From JBKHYJ01 sp046565505 (lineage in GTDB: Bacteria; Acidobacteriota; Blastocatellia; UBA7656): a stretch of 64,000 nt of DNA. Shown piece after piece: positions 1 to 9,316 of the stretch. The stretch's first letter is position 1, and every line of letters begins with the position of its first letter. The notes under the pieces were generated by a model. That model saw only the letters and a list, made by a program, of their open reading frames with translations. It was not told the origin of the DNA and did not search any database. A program made the position numbers and the translations under genes. Where the stretch lies: the NCBI GenBank assembly GCA_046565505.1, contig JBKHYJ010000044.1, positions 18,532-82,531 of the forward strand, read 5' to 3'.

Positions 1-954
1 CGCGGGCACGCCGCAGGCGAGCGCCTCCACGACCGCGATGCCGAAGTTCTCCTGGTGAGAGGTCAAAGCAAACAGCGCCGCGCTCTGGAGCGCCGATAAT
101 TTCTCCGCCCCGCCTAGCCAGCCGGGGAAAATGACTTTGTTGGCCCCGCCCCTCTCCGTCGCCAAAGCCTGAAGCGATTTAACGTAGCCCGACTCGCCGT
201 CGCCGGCTATCACCAGCCGCCACGGCTCGAATTCCGGCCGATTCGCCAGGGATAAAAAAACATCCAGCAGCAATTCCAGGTTCTTTTTGGGGTGAATCCG
301 GCTGAGGGCGAGGATATAAGGCCGGTCGCCCAGCGAAGCATGACGCGCCCGGAAGAGTCCGGCGGGCCCTGAGTCGCAGAGTTTTTCCGTCTCGACGCCG
401 AGCGGGATGACGAAGCCGCGGCCGATGCCCAGCGAGCGCTCGGCCAATCGCTGCTCCTCTTTGGCCGTGTAATGGACGGCCGCGGCTCCGCGCAGCATCG
501 GCCCGGCCGCGATGTGCCACATCAATCGCTTGCGTATAGGCTTTTGCGCCATGCTCCAGGGGTCCAGGCTCCCTAGAGGGCGGACTACGTAGGGCACGCC
601 GCGGTCACGACAGGCGCCGGCCGCCGCCAGGCAGGGGTGTGAGAACACAGCGTGAATATGCACAACGTCGAAACCCTCGACTTGCGCGCCGAGCCAGCGT
701 GCGAGGGGCAGGCTGTAGCCGAATCTCCGGCCCCACCGCCTGCGGAAAAAGATTGTCCGACTCCCCCGGTAATCAATCGGCCGCCCGACCTCCACCGGCA
801 GACTCCGCGGCCCATCGGCGTCCGTCGTCGCGATCAAGACATCGGCCCCCTGCCGTTCGACAGCGCGGCACATCTCAAATACTGCCTGACTCGGGCCGCC
901 ATAACGCTCGGCCACGGCTGGGATGACATGAAGGACTTTCAGTCCGCTCTTCAA
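1..954 (-). CDS. GT4-type glycosyltransferase, C-terminus cut by window edge
   Basis: Probable sugar transferase of the EPS pathway. The visible 318 residues begin with a GT-B Rossmann start (KVLHVIPAVAERYGG) and continue through VVHIHAVFSHPCLAAAG and RPLGSLDPWS to the donor-binding half (ILALSRIHPKKNLELLLDVF, then HQENFGIAVVEALACGVPA), where the GT4 E-x7-E signature sits at the window edge. The frame is open to base 1, so the gene continues outside. The chosen start is TTG at 954-952, which overlaps the TGA of the upstream amidotransferase gene; no in-frame ATG fits better. It is the last visible gene of the right-to-left EPS operon. Family is clear; donor and acceptor are unknown. Confidence 0.85.
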   Translation of the reverse strand, partial: MKSGLKVLHVIPAVAERYGGPSQAVFEMCRAVERQGADVLIATTDADGPRSLPVEVGRPIDYRGSRTIFFRRRWGRRFGYSLPLARWLGAQVEGFDVVHIHAVFSHPCLAAAGACRDRGVPYVVRPLGSLDPWSMAQKPIRKRLMWHIAAGPMLRGAAAVHYTAKEEQRLAERSLGIGRGFVIPLGVETEKLCDSGPAGLFRARHASLGDRPYILALSRIHPKKNLELLLDVFLSLANRPEFEPWRLVIAGDGESGYVKSLQALATERGGANKVIFPGWLGGAEKLSALQSAALFALTSHQENFGIAVVEALACGVPA

Positions 955-2864
955 TTTGATACCGCGACCTCCACGTGATGCCTGCGGCACCAATCGACCA
1001 GTACGGCCAGCCCCCAGATCCTCGACCAGGACGTGGCGGGCGAGCCCGAGTCGAAGTTTTCCGCCACGCGCGTCACGGCCTCGGGGCTGAGCCCCGCGCG
1101 CAGGACCGCCGACCTGTCGCCCAGCGCGTCCGTGACGAATGGCCTGAGTGAAGTACGTACCCACCGCTCGAATGGGAGGGCGAATCCCATCTTCTTACGG
1201 CCGGTCACCTCCGCGGGAAGGTCTGGGCCCATCGCGTCAACGAGCAACTGTTTCGGGCGAGGGCCTGCCTTAAGGCTGCCCGGCAGGGCGTAGACCCACT
1301 CGACCAACTCGTGATCGAGCAGGGGGACGCGAACTTCGAGCGCGTTAGCCATGCTCATAACGTCTGTGTCGCGCAGGAGCATGTTCGCCATATACAGGCT
1401 CAGCTCGTAGCGGCAAATCTGATTGAATACGTCCTCGCCCGCCTCTCCCTTTCTTATTAGAGCCAGCGTCTCTTCAGGTATGTCGTACCCGCCGCCGTCT
1501 CCGCCGGCGGCCGCCGCCCGGGGGCGCATCAAATGGCTCCGCGAATCCCTCGAAAACAGCCCGCGCATGATGGCGTAGGAGGACAGCACGTCGCACCCGG
1601 CGGAGATGGCGGACGCCACCTTTTGAGTCTGTAATGAATCCCCCATGACTTTGGCCGCCACCGCCGCCACCTTCTTGCGCGCGTTGTGATTGAGCCAGCC
1701 TATCGGCGCGCCGTACCTGCGCATCCGGGCGGCCCTGGCAAAGCTCGGGTAGCCGCCGAAAATTTCGTCCCCGCCCAACCCCGAAAGCGCCACTGTTATG
1801 CCCGCCTGCTTGGTGGCGCGGGAGATCACCCAGGTGTTGATCGCGTCTATGGTCGGCTGGTCCATGCCCGCGACCGCTTCGGGCAGAGTCGCCAGCATCT
1901 CGCTTTCAGATAACCTGATCCCCGTGTGACGCGCGCCCCATCTTTTCGCCGCCCGCGCGGCGAGTTCGCTCTCGTCAAACTGCCGCTCGTCGAAACAGAC
2001 TGTGAAGGTGTTAACGCGCGCGCCCGCGTGCTTGCTCATGAGGGCTACTATCGAGTTCGAATCGACGCCGCTCGACAAGAATGCGCCAAGCGGCACGTCC
2101 GCCAGCAGGTGCAGGTTTATACTTTCCTCCAGCCTGTGCCGGGTTTCCGCGAGCGCGGTCGCCACATCGACTCGGGCGGCCGAGGTGGGCAAGTCCCAGT
2201 AACGCGCCTGTTCTTTCACCTCGCCTTCCGCGCCGACGATGAGGTAGTGGGCGGGCGGCAGGGTTCGAACGTTTTGAATCATCGTGCGAGGCTCTTGCGC
2301 CGCGCCGAAGCTCAGGTAAGAGCTTAAAGAGACTTCGTCGAGCAGGCGCGGGACAAGGCCGGAGGCTAGCAGCGCGCGCACCTCCGAAGAGAAGACGAAG
2401 AGATTCTTCGCGCGGAAATAGTAGAAGGGCTTTATGCCCAGCCGGTCCCGCGCGGCGAAGACCTCGCCCGTCCGGCCATCGCGTATCGCGAAGGCGAACA
2501 TGCCTCTGAGTAGCTGCAGACATTCCGGCCCCAGCTTTTTATAAAGGCACAGCAACACTTCCGTGTCCGTGCCGGTCCTGAACTCGACCCCCTGCCCGGC
2601 CAGCCCTCTCTTTAGCGCCTGGTAATTGTAAATCTCTCCGTTGAGGATGATTGAATACCGGCCGTCGGGGGTCGTCATCGGTTGGCGCCCCGCGTCGCTC
2701 AGATCGATGATCGAGAGGCGGCGGTGGGCGAACGCCGCTTGACCGGGCCACACCTCTATGCCGGCCGCGTCGGGGCCGCGGTGCGCGACCGCGTCGCTCA
2801 TCCTCGCCACGCGCGCTTCAATGTCCTGTATGGAATTCCCAATTATGCCGACTATGCCACACAT
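951..2864 (-). CDS. asnB: Asparagine synthase-type amidotransferase (EPS cluster)
   Basis: Glutamine-hydrolysing amidotransferase of 637 residues. The N-terminal class II glutaminase domain starts MCGIVGIIGN, with Cys2 as nucleophile, HRGPD at 28-32 and NGEIYN near 75-80. The synthetase half has a PP-loop near residues 264-269 reading SSGVDS, where SGGxDS is usual, and later ALSGLGGDEIFGGYP. In EPS loci such enzymes are thought to amidate sugar acids or act in cell-surface modification rather than in bulk asparagine synthesis; that role is inferred from context. It lies between glycosyltransferase genes, and its stop overlaps the start of the next gene. The symbol names the family, not a proven substrate. 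Confidence 0.9.
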   Translation of the reverse strand: MCGIVGIIGNSIQDIEARVARMSDAVAHRGPDAAGIEVWPGQAAFAHRRLSIIDLSDAGRQPMTTPDGRYSIILNGEIYNYQALKRGLAGQGVEFRTGTDTEVLLCLYKKLGPECLQLLRGMFAFAIRDGRTGEVFAARDRLGIKPFYYFRAKNLFVFSSEVRALLASGLVPRLLDEVSLSSYLSFGAAQEPRTMIQNVRTLPPAHYLIVGAEGEVKEQARYWDLPTSAARVDVATALAETRHRLEESINLHLLADVPLGAFLSSGVDSNSIVALMSKHAGARVNTFTVCFDERQFDESELAARAAKRWGARHTGIRLSESEMLATLPEAVAGMDQPTIDAINTWVISRATKQAGITVALSGLGGDEIFGGYPSFARAARMRRYGAPIGWLNHNARKKVAAVAAKVMGDSLQTQKVASAISAGCDVLSSYAIMRGLFSRDSRSHLMRPRAAAAGGDGGGYDIPEETLALIRKGEAGEDVFNQICRYELSLYMANMLLRDTDVMSMANALEVRVPLLDHELVEWVYALPGSLKAGPRPKQLLVDAMGPDLPAEVTGRKKMGFALPFERWVRTSLRPFVTDALGDRSAVLRAGLSPEAVTRVAENFDSGSPATSWSRIWGLAVLVDWCRRHHVEVAVSN

Positions 2865-2932
2865 AATAATCTCTTCTGAATCTCCCGCCCTGATCCGAAA
2901 TGAAAGCCCCGGGCGCGCGACTTGCCGGCGGG

Positions 2933-4045
2933 CTAAAGATGCGAATCCAAGAAGGCATGGAAGTTGGTTTCAAAATTCCGAAACGTAAACATGCTGAGGA
3001 GCTTCTCGCGGCCGGCGCGGCCGAGGCGCGAGCGCAGGTCGTCGTCGTTCAGGATTCGCAATATGGCTTCCGATAGACCTTTGATGTCTAGCCGGTTGAC
3101 GAGCTTTCCCGTCCTCCCGTCATCTATCACGGAGGGCGTCCCCGCATGCGCCCCGCCGATCACGGGCTTGGCGAAAGCCATCGCCTCCAGGAAGACGATC
3201 CCGAAACCTTCCTTCTCGCTCGGCATGACGAACAGCGAGCACCTCCGGTAAAGCTCTCGCAGCTCGCCCTCCGCCACCCGCCCCGCGAACGTGACGAATT
3301 GAGAGACGCCGAGGCGGTCGGCCATCTCTTTCAGGCGGCCTATGTCGTCGCCATCGCCCACTATCCTGTAATCGACCGGGCCGAACTCGCGCACCACGGC
3401 GGGCAGGCTTTGAATCACGCTGTCCACGCCTTTATACGCCTCGTCCCTCATCAGGCGCCCCACAGTGAGCAGCATCGGCGGAGTAGACGGGCGCGACGTG
3501 GGCGCGGCCTCGACGGACCAGTAAGGGTCGAGAGAACAGGGCAGCAGGGTTACGTCATCAGGGTCGAGCCTGTTTCGTTTCAGTAGCTCGCTCCTCGTGT
3601 ATTCACTTATGGCGAGCACGCGGTCGGCCCTCCGCAGCGCGCTCTTCTGCGCGAGCGTTAAAGACCGCCAAACCTCAATCCCGTAAGCGATGACGCACAC
3701 CTTGGCGGGGTGGTTGAGCGGCAAGGCGAGTAACGCGAGCGGCGACAAAGCCACATGCCCGACGACGATCAAGTCGGGCTTGCATGTAGCCACCTGCGTC
3801 AAGTAGCTGCTGACGAATTTAAACTTGCTGCCGCCGGCCCGCGTGAACGAGCGGAACTCGCCATCGACGTAGCGCGAATCGGGCGCGACATGATCGTTGA
3901 GCACTATGGCCCCGACCGACCCGCTGTTTTTTTGCGCCCACCGCCCCGCCGCCAGGCACAGCGAGCGGCAGAACATCTGTATTCCGCCCGCGCCTTCAAA
4001 AGCCTCCGGCAGGAGCAAGAGGATTCGCTTATTAGAAGAGGTCAT
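2933..4045 (-). CDS. GT4-family glycosyltransferase
   Basis: A 370-residue GT-B glycosyltransferase of the EPS operon. The N-terminal half contains GAGGIQMFCRSLCLAAGRWA (acceptor domain) and a conserved ISEYTRSELLKR. The donor domain has LLTVGRLMRDEAYKGVD, then the E-x7-E region EKEGFGIVFLEAMAFAKPV, then DDGRTGKLV. It is a soluble or membrane-peripheral cytoplasmic enzyme with no TM segment. It lies 68 bp upstream of asnB and 42 bp downstream of the next transferase, within one transcription unit. The family call is firm; the transferred sugar cannot be read from sequence. Confidence 0.9.
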   Translation of the reverse strand: MTSSNKRILLLLPEAFEGAGGIQMFCRSLCLAAGRWAQKNSGSVGAIVLNDHVAPDSRYVDGEFRSFTRAGGSKFKFVSSYLTQVATCKPDLIVVGHVALSPLALLALPLNHPAKVCVIAYGIEVWRSLTLAQKSALRRADRVLAISEYTRSELLKRNRLDPDDVTLLPCSLDPYWSVEAAPTSRPSTPPMLLTVGRLMRDEAYKGVDSVIQSLPAVVREFGPVDYRIVGDGDDIGRLKEMADRLGVSQFVTFAGRVAEGELRELYRRCSLFVMPSEKEGFGIVFLEAMAFAKPVIGGAHAGTPSVIDDGRTGKLVNRLDIKGLSEAILRILNDDDLRSRLGRAGREKLLSMFTFRNFETNFHAFLDSHL

Positions 4046-4087
4046 GTTGTTATCTCGGCGAACGCCGGGCCGCAGGGGCGGCCGCGC

Positions 4088-5305
4088 CTAACGCAGGTCG
4101 CGCGATAATTCTTCGGCCAATTTTCGGCGGTAATCGGCCCAGGTCCACCGTTCCGCCTTCTGCCGCGCGAGCCTCCCCATTTCGTACAAGGTGTCGCGGT
4201 TGCTGTAGGCCCACTCGATGCGCTCTGTCAAAGAATCCGTATCGTGCGCGGGCACGCACCACCCTTCGCGCCCATCTTCGATAAGCTCGGGCCCGCCCGT
4301 GTTGACAGTCGTCAGGACGGGCACCCCCGAAGCCATCGCCTCGCCTATGACCAGGCCGAAGCCCTCTGCGAGGGATGGGAAAACGAACAGGTCTGCCTCC
4401 CCCATGACTTCCAGCAGGCGCACGCGCGGTATGGCCCCGAGGTGCTGGAAGCTGCAGGAATGCTCCGCCAAGTAGTCGCGGCCGAGATTCATCGACCCCG
4501 CCATCCAGAGCCGCGCGTCCTTTAACCGCAATCTCTCCCACGCCTCTATCAGGTGCGGCGCGCCTTTGCGCAACCCGACTTGGCCCGCGAACAGCACCGT
4601 GAATGGGCCGCGGGGCCGCGCGGCCCTCGCCGCCGTCTCGTCGGCGGGCGTGCCATACGGCACAATGGCGACGGGCTTCTTACAGGAGGCGTCGCTGTAG
4701 CCCAGACTCCGCGCGGCCCAGGCGCACGGCACTATCACGGCGTCGGCAAGCCCCAGCTCCGCGTCCTTTCGTGCTTGCTTCCAGCGGGGCTCTTCGTACG
4801 GGACTTGCCCGAAACCCGGCCGCTCTTTTTGCGCGCGCCTGATCTCGCGGGCGACCCCTTTGTAATAGCCGAGGGGTAACTCGTAGATGGCGGCCGCGCC
4901 GCGCCGCCTCGCGCCGCCGAACGTCCACCTGGCCCCATCTTCGTATGCGTATACGGCGTCCAGGCCGGCCTCTAACGCTCTTGACACCTGCAGGTCGTGC
5001 CCGCAATACAGCACGTCATACCAGTTGACGTGCTGCGTAAGCCCGCCGGGCTTCAGCCGCCGGCCGACGCGCGAGACCGCTTCCCATAAGAGGTGTGGCC
5101 TCCTGTTGGGGCCGGGTATGTTTTCGTAATTACGATTGAGCGAGCGCTGTCGCATGCCCGCGGGCAAGTACCGAAACACTCGCCCCGGCCCCGCGCTTCT
5201 CATCAGGCCCGTCTGAAAAGAGCCGAGCCAGCCCATCTCAGACAGCGCCACGGCGGCCTGATAACTGTTCGCATTCCCATGCGGGTGGGAGATCGTTATC
5301 TTCAA
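4088..5305 (-). CDS. GT4-family glycosyltransferase
   Basis: A 405-residue GT-B enzyme beginning MKITISHPHGNANSYQAAVA. The early block VNWYDVLYCGHDLQVSRAL and the string VIVPCAWAARSLGYSDASCK belong to the acceptor-side fold. The donor side carries FTVLFAGQVGLRKGAPHLIE, then AEGFGLVIGEAMASGVPVLT with the two Glu of E-x7-E, and GGPELIEDGREGW. It lies between two other transferase genes with gaps of 42 and 27 bp, so it is almost certainly co-transcribed with them. No membrane segment is visible. It probably adds one residue of the EPS repeat unit; substrate unknown. Confidence 0.9.
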   Translation of the reverse strand: MKITISHPHGNANSYQAAVALSEMGWLGSFQTGLMRSAGPGRVFRYLPAGMRQRSLNRNYENIPGPNRRPHLLWEAVSRVGRRLKPGGLTQHVNWYDVLYCGHDLQVSRALEAGLDAVYAYEDGARWTFGGARRRGAAAIYELPLGYYKGVAREIRRAQKERPGFGQVPYEEPRWKQARKDAELGLADAVIVPCAWAARSLGYSDASCKKPVAIVPYGTPADETAARAARPRGPFTVLFAGQVGLRKGAPHLIEAWERLRLKDARLWMAGSMNLGRDYLAEHSCSFQHLGAIPRVRLLEVMGEADLFVFPSLAEGFGLVIGEAMASGVPVLTTVNTGGPELIEDGREGWCVPAHDTDSLTERIEWAYSNRDTLYEMGRLARQKAERWTWADYRRKLAEELSRDLR

Positions 5306-5332
5306 ATCGACAAAGCCCGTCGGCCGCGGTCT

Positions 5333-6373
5333 CTAATCCCGCGCGGCGCCAGGCCATCCGCGGTGCCGGATGGCGTCCTCGAAAACTTGCAAGTAGGCCC
5401 TCGCAACGTCTTCCGTCCTGTGGCGCGACAAGTGCGATTCGGCGTTGGCTCTGAATGAGGCCAGCCTGTCCGGCGCGGTCAATAAACCGGCCAGGGCGCA
5501 GGCCATCGCGTCCACGTCTTCGTTAGGGAACGTCACTCCGCAAGGCCCTATCGCGTCTCTCAGCCCGCCGCCCGACGACCCGACGATCACGCAGCCGCAA
5601 GCTATGCCTTCAAGCGCGACAATGCCGAATGGCTCCTGCCACCGCGACGGGACCGCCAGTATCCTGTGGGCGTTCAGTATGCGCGCCAACTCTACCCCGG
5701 CTTTGACGCCGGTGAATTCCACGCGGCCCGCGATTCCTAATTCACTCGCCAGCCGTCGCAGGCTGCCCTCTTCAGGCCCCTCGCCCACGACGGTCAGCGC
5801 GGGCGACAGGCCGCTGCTCTTAAGCCGTGCGAGCGCCTTCAATAACAGGTCGGCCCCTTTGGAAGAGACCAGGCGGCCGAGGAATACGAGGTCTTTATCG
5901 CGCGGGACTTCCAGCCTCTCGTAGAAGATGTCTTCACGGTAAGTGTTAGGAATCACCCTCGAAGGCGTCGATACGTGAGCGGCCACCGCGCGACTGACCG
6001 AAATGCCCGTGGCGAACCGGGCGGCAAAGTGTTTCAGGCGGTCTTGCGGCGCGAGGCTGCCGTCCGCGCGCGTGTACCAGGCGTTGTGCGCGACGACCCA
6101 CGGCCTGCGCTTGAGCAGCAGAGGCCAGGCCCCTTTGAGGCTCATGTGAGGCTGAAAGAAAACCTCGCACCACCGCGTCAGCGACAGAAGGCTGCGCGGG
6201 TCGGGCCGCCGAATGACCTCGAAAGGGAATGGCTTCGAGTCTGCGGCGGGGACTTGCGAAACGAGCTTCGCTTCATGCCCCTGCCGAACGAACTCTCGGG
6301 CCAGGATAGCCACGAGCGTTTCAAGCCCGCCCACGCTCGGGTAAAAGGCCGGTGAATAGATCAGTATTCGCAT
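5333..6373 (-). CDS. GT4-family glycosyltransferase
   Basis: A 346-residue GT-B glycosyltransferase. The start MRILIYSPAFYPSVGGLETL is the classic GT4 nucleotide-binding-fold opening with a Gly-Gly loop. The donor domain includes LVFLGRLVSSKGADLLLKAL, EGPEEGSLRRLASELGI and QEPFGIVALEGIACGCVIVG, which holds the E-x7-E pair. Its 5' end overlaps the 3' end of the upstream polymerase gene by 13 bp, indicating translational coupling. Role: cytoplasmic assembly of the EPS repeat unit. The specific linkage is not predictable. Confidence 0.9.
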   Translation of the reverse strand: MRILIYSPAFYPSVGGLETLVAILAREFVRQGHEAKLVSQVPAADSKPFPFEVIRRPDPRSLLSLTRWCEVFFQPHMSLKGAWPLLLKRRPWVVAHNAWYTRADGSLAPQDRLKHFAARFATGISVSRAVAAHVSTPSRVIPNTYREDIFYERLEVPRDKDLVFLGRLVSSKGADLLLKALARLKSSGLSPALTVVGEGPEEGSLRRLASELGIAGRVEFTGVKAGVELARILNAHRILAVPSRWQEPFGIVALEGIACGCVIVGSSGGGLRDAIGPCGVTFPNEDVDAMACALAGLLTAPDRLASFRANAESHLSRHRTEDVARAYLQVFEDAIRHRGWPGAARD

Positions 6374-7977
6374 GCGACACCGAGCTGCGGGGCGGGGCGA
6401 AAGGCGACCGGCTCGCCCGACGCGGCCGGGAGCCGCGACAGCCTCTCTTGATTAAACAACGCGAGCATCAGCCCTATCAGAAACCACTGATATACGTTTT
6501 GCGTGTGCGAGACTACGGCGCCGCCCAGGAGGAGCGGGAAGATCAGCGAGCCTAGAATCGCTATAGCGAGGGTCCTGCTTTCGAGGTCGCGCATCATCAG
6601 GCATACGCGGCACAGCGTCAGCAGAAGGACGAGGCGGAGCAAGGTGTATAACGAATACCCTATGAGCCCCAGCTCCAGCATCACGCGCCCCGGCTCGCCC
6701 TCGTAATTCATGGGGATAGGGTTGTCGCCGATTTTTAGATTCAACCCCTTCATCAAGGCCGGCACCGCGTTCTGCGTCAGCCCGATCCCATAGCCGAACG
6801 CCCCCGCGTAAGAGGCTTCTTTAATGGGGAAATCAAACGCCCCCGTGATCCTCGAAAGGCCCTCGTTGACGCGCTCCTCCCCGCCGAACGAGCGCGTGTA
6901 GAAGGCGTCGTAGGCCTGCGGGAAGAGAGTCGTGACCCCCAGGTAAATCAGGAGTCCGACTACCACGATGTGCTGCAACCTGCGCAGGAAGTTCCTCTTC
7001 GAGGCGAAGCAGTAGAAGACGGCCGCGACGGCGGCGATTGCGAGCACAGAGGCGCGGCTGCCTGTCATAAACGACGTGACGACGACCGCGCTCAGCGACA
7101 GGTAGTAAAGCGCCCTCACCCCCAGCGACAGGTGGCGCATGGAGTAGAGCGATGTCAGCCCCAGCAGCAGCGCGAACATGACGGGCAGGTAAGTTGACAG
7201 GCCGGAGACGTAAGAGAATGTGCTGGTGACGCGCACGTAATAGTCCCCGGACGAGCTGGAAAATACGGCGATGTTGGCCGGCATGCTCGACGTTTCGCTC
7301 TTGACGGCGTAGCGATTGAGAGCGGAATTTTGATTCGTATCCAAAAACTGCATAGCGCCTATGACGGCGACCGGCAACACGATGAGCGAATACCACTTCA
7401 GGAAGTTGATGACCTTCTCTTTAGTGTCGAACGCCCTCGGCACTATAAAAGCGAGGGGCATGTACAGGCAGTAAGCTTTCAACCCCAGCAGGCCGATCAG
7501 CGGGTGCGGCCCGCCCGGGGCCGCCATCGCCGCCGCGGCGTAGGTCGCGAATAAGGCGAGCGTTAAGGAGACCATTTTCAGGTGCCGTTTTATCAGGAAG
7601 GGCGGCTTGCGACGCTGCCTATAATACGCGAGTACGACGACCCCCATGAGCGCGTCTTTATAGAAGTAGACGAGCTCGCTGGCCGATGGCAGGAACCACT
7701 TCCGAACCGCGCCCTCGACGACGACGACGACCAGAAGAGACCGCAGGCCCAGCTCCCAGTCACGAAATGCTTGCAGCATTAAGGCGACGCTCAAGACTAA
7801 AAAGGCCGGCGCCATAAAGCCGCCTGCGACGACGCCTTTGGAAGACACGTATATCGCCGCCGTCCCTAAGAGGCTGGCCGCGAGCGTGATGAGTATGCTT
7901 TTCTTTTCGCGCAGCCTGTTCGCGAGTAATTCACGAGCCTTTATTTTCCCACTCCCCTTTCCGTCGAGCATAGACAC
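6361..7977 (-). CDS. EPS polymerase / O-antigen ligase-like membrane protein (Wzy-type)
   Basis: A polytopic inner-membrane protein of 538 residues with about ten or more hydrophobic segments, beginning with ILITLAASLLGTAAIYVSS. A long polar stretch in the middle to late part (around the YAVKSETSSMP block, and again QAYDAFYTRSFGGEERVNEG) resembles the large periplasmic loop of Wzy and O-antigen ligase family proteins. The only polymerase candidate in a cluster with a Wzz/BY-kinase and a flippase, it most likely polymerises undecaprenyl-linked repeat units at the periplasmic face. Sequence identity in Wzy proteins is always low, so the call rests on topology and context. Confidence 0.78.
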   Translation of the reverse strand: MSMLDGKGSGKIKARELLANRLREKKSILITLAASLLGTAAIYVSSKGVVAGGFMAPAFLVLSVALMLQAFRDWELGLRSLLVVVVVEGAVRKWFLPSASELVYFYKDALMGVVVLAYYRQRRKPPFLIKRHLKMVSLTLALFATYAAAAMAAPGGPHPLIGLLGLKAYCLYMPLAFIVPRAFDTKEKVINFLKWYSLIVLPVAVIGAMQFLDTNQNSALNRYAVKSETSSMPANIAVFSSSSGDYYVRVTSTFSYVSGLSTYLPVMFALLLGLTSLYSMRHLSLGVRALYYLSLSAVVVTSFMTGSRASVLAIAAVAAVFYCFASKRNFLRRLQHIVVVGLLIYLGVTTLFPQAYDAFYTRSFGGEERVNEGLSRITGAFDFPIKEASYAGAFGYGIGLTQNAVPALMKGLNLKIGDNPIPMNYEGEPGRVMLELGLIGYSLYTLLRLVLLLTLCRVCLMMRDLESRTLAIAILGSLIFPLLLGGAVVSHTQNVYQWFLIGLMLALFNQERLSRLPAASGEPVAFRPAPQLGVACEY

Positions 7978-8110
7978 CGGGCTTCAGGGCCGTGCGAGCC
8001 AATCTCACGGCCGCGCGAACGAGCGCAGTCAGCTCGCCGCGCGCCGCGGCCGGCCGCCTGAGACATTATTATTCGCGCGCCGGATGAAATTGATTCCGCC
8101 GGCCGCGGAC

Positions 8111-9316
8111 TTAAGAAGCGCTTCCCGCGCGCCTCGAATTAATCGCCTTCTCGACCGCCTTAAGGGTGGCTTCCGCATTGTCGCGCGGCGACCAGGTCTG
8201 CATCCGCTTTCGCGCACTCTCCCCGAGCCTTCTCAGTAGCTCTCGGTCCGGCAGGGCTTCGCGCAATATGGACGCCAGGCCATCCACGTCGCCGCTGCGG
8301 TAGACGAACCCCGTCTTTGCGTGCTCGACTAAATCCAGGCTGGCGCCCACGCGGTCGCTAACAATGGCCGGTATGCCGCAAATCATCGCCTCGTTGACGG
8401 GCAGTCCGTATGGCTCATGTTCGGAAGGGAACACCAGCGCGTCGCTGGCGGCGTAAGCTTCCGGCAGGCGCGAGTATTTCACAAGGCCGGGGAAGCGCAC
8501 GCGGCCGGCGAGGCCCAACTGCTCCGCCTCCCTCTTCAGAGAATCCCCCAAAGGTCCTTCGCCTACCATGACGAGGTAAGTGTTCGGCACGCCGGCGCGA
8601 GCGAAAGCCCTCAGCGCGTCGTGCGGGCGCTTCCGCGGGAGGAACTTGGCGCAGAACACCAGGACGGTCGCGTCCTCCGGCACCTGCCATTCTTCCCGCA
8701 CCTTCTTGCGATCAGTCCGCGCGGCCACGCCCGCGATGTAGTCGTTATCGACTACGTAAGGGGTGATGACGACGCGGCTCTCATCGACGCCGATGGAGCG
8801 GACGAATCGCGCGGAGGCGGTCGAAGGGACAAGCACCATGTCGGCCACTCGATTGTAGAGGTATGGGAGGAATTTCTTCTTAATCGAAGTCTTCCAGCTC
8901 CCGCCGTACTGAGACTCCAGGTAGGTGGCGTCGGTCGTCAGCAAAAGCGGCTTGCCGCATAATTTCGCCGCCGCTATCGCCAGCCAGAAGCTCACGTAAG
9001 AATGCCCGAACACCACGCAGCAATCGTTACTCGACACCAGCTTGATTACGCCGGGGTTGATGAGGCCGTAGAACTTGCCCAGCCGCGGCAGCGGTGAGTA
9101 GTTGCGCAACTCAAGCCAGGTGTAGCCATCAAGCAGCGGGATGTCGAAAGCTTTCCTTGTTAAGCTCTCCTGGTCCCGCCACAGCTTTTTATTCGGGAGG
9201 CTACAGTAAGCCGTCAACACTTCCGCCCTGCCGTGGCGCGCCATGATCTGTAAAGGCGCGACGTTTTGAATTGGCTGGGAAGAAACCATGAGCACGCTGT
9301 ATTTAGACTCTCGCAT
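8111..9316 (-). CDS. GT4-family glycosyltransferase
   Basis: A 401-residue GT-B transferase. The N-terminal half contains CCVVFGHSYVSFWLAIAAAK and LLTTDATYLESQYGGSWK. A short hydrophobic patch is present but no clear TM helix. The donor half has VLVFCAKFLPRKRPHDALRA, then EHEPYGLPVNEAMICGIPAI with the E-x7-E signature, then HAKTGFVYRSGDVDGLAS. The gene starts inside the 3' end of the upstream gene (14-bp overlap) and is followed by 133 bp of non-coding DNA before the polymerase gene. Probable EPS repeat-unit assembly enzyme; specificity unknown. Confidence 0.9.
   Translation of the reverse strand: MRESKYSVLMVSSQPIQNVAPLQIMARHGRAEVLTAYCSLPNKKLWRDQESLTRKAFDIPLLDGYTWLELRNYSPLPRLGKFYGLINPGVIKLVSSNDCCVVFGHSYVSFWLAIAAAKLCGKPLLLTTDATYLESQYGGSWKTSIKKKFLPYLYNRVADMVLVPSTASARFVRSIGVDESRVVITPYVVDNDYIAGVAARTDRKKVREEWQVPEDATVLVFCAKFLPRKRPHDALRAFARAGVPNTYLVMVGEGPLGDSLKREAEQLGLAGRVRFPGLVKYSRLPEAYAASDALVFPSEHEPYGLPVNEAMICGIPAIVSDRVGASLDLVEHAKTGFVYRSGDVDGLASILREALPDRELLRRLGESARKRMQTWSPRDNAEATLKAVEKAINSRRAGSAS

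Noticed and set aside
951..2864. Asparagine synthase homologue as a lasso-peptide cyclase for the RiPP locus
   Set aside because: It has a complete N-terminal glutaminase domain starting with Cys2, lies 17 kb away within the EPS operon, and no lasso B-protein gene is present.
7978..8110. Non-coding gap before the EPS polymerase gene as an internal promoter
   Set aside because: No hexamer pair of acceptable quality was found in the minus-strand orientation.
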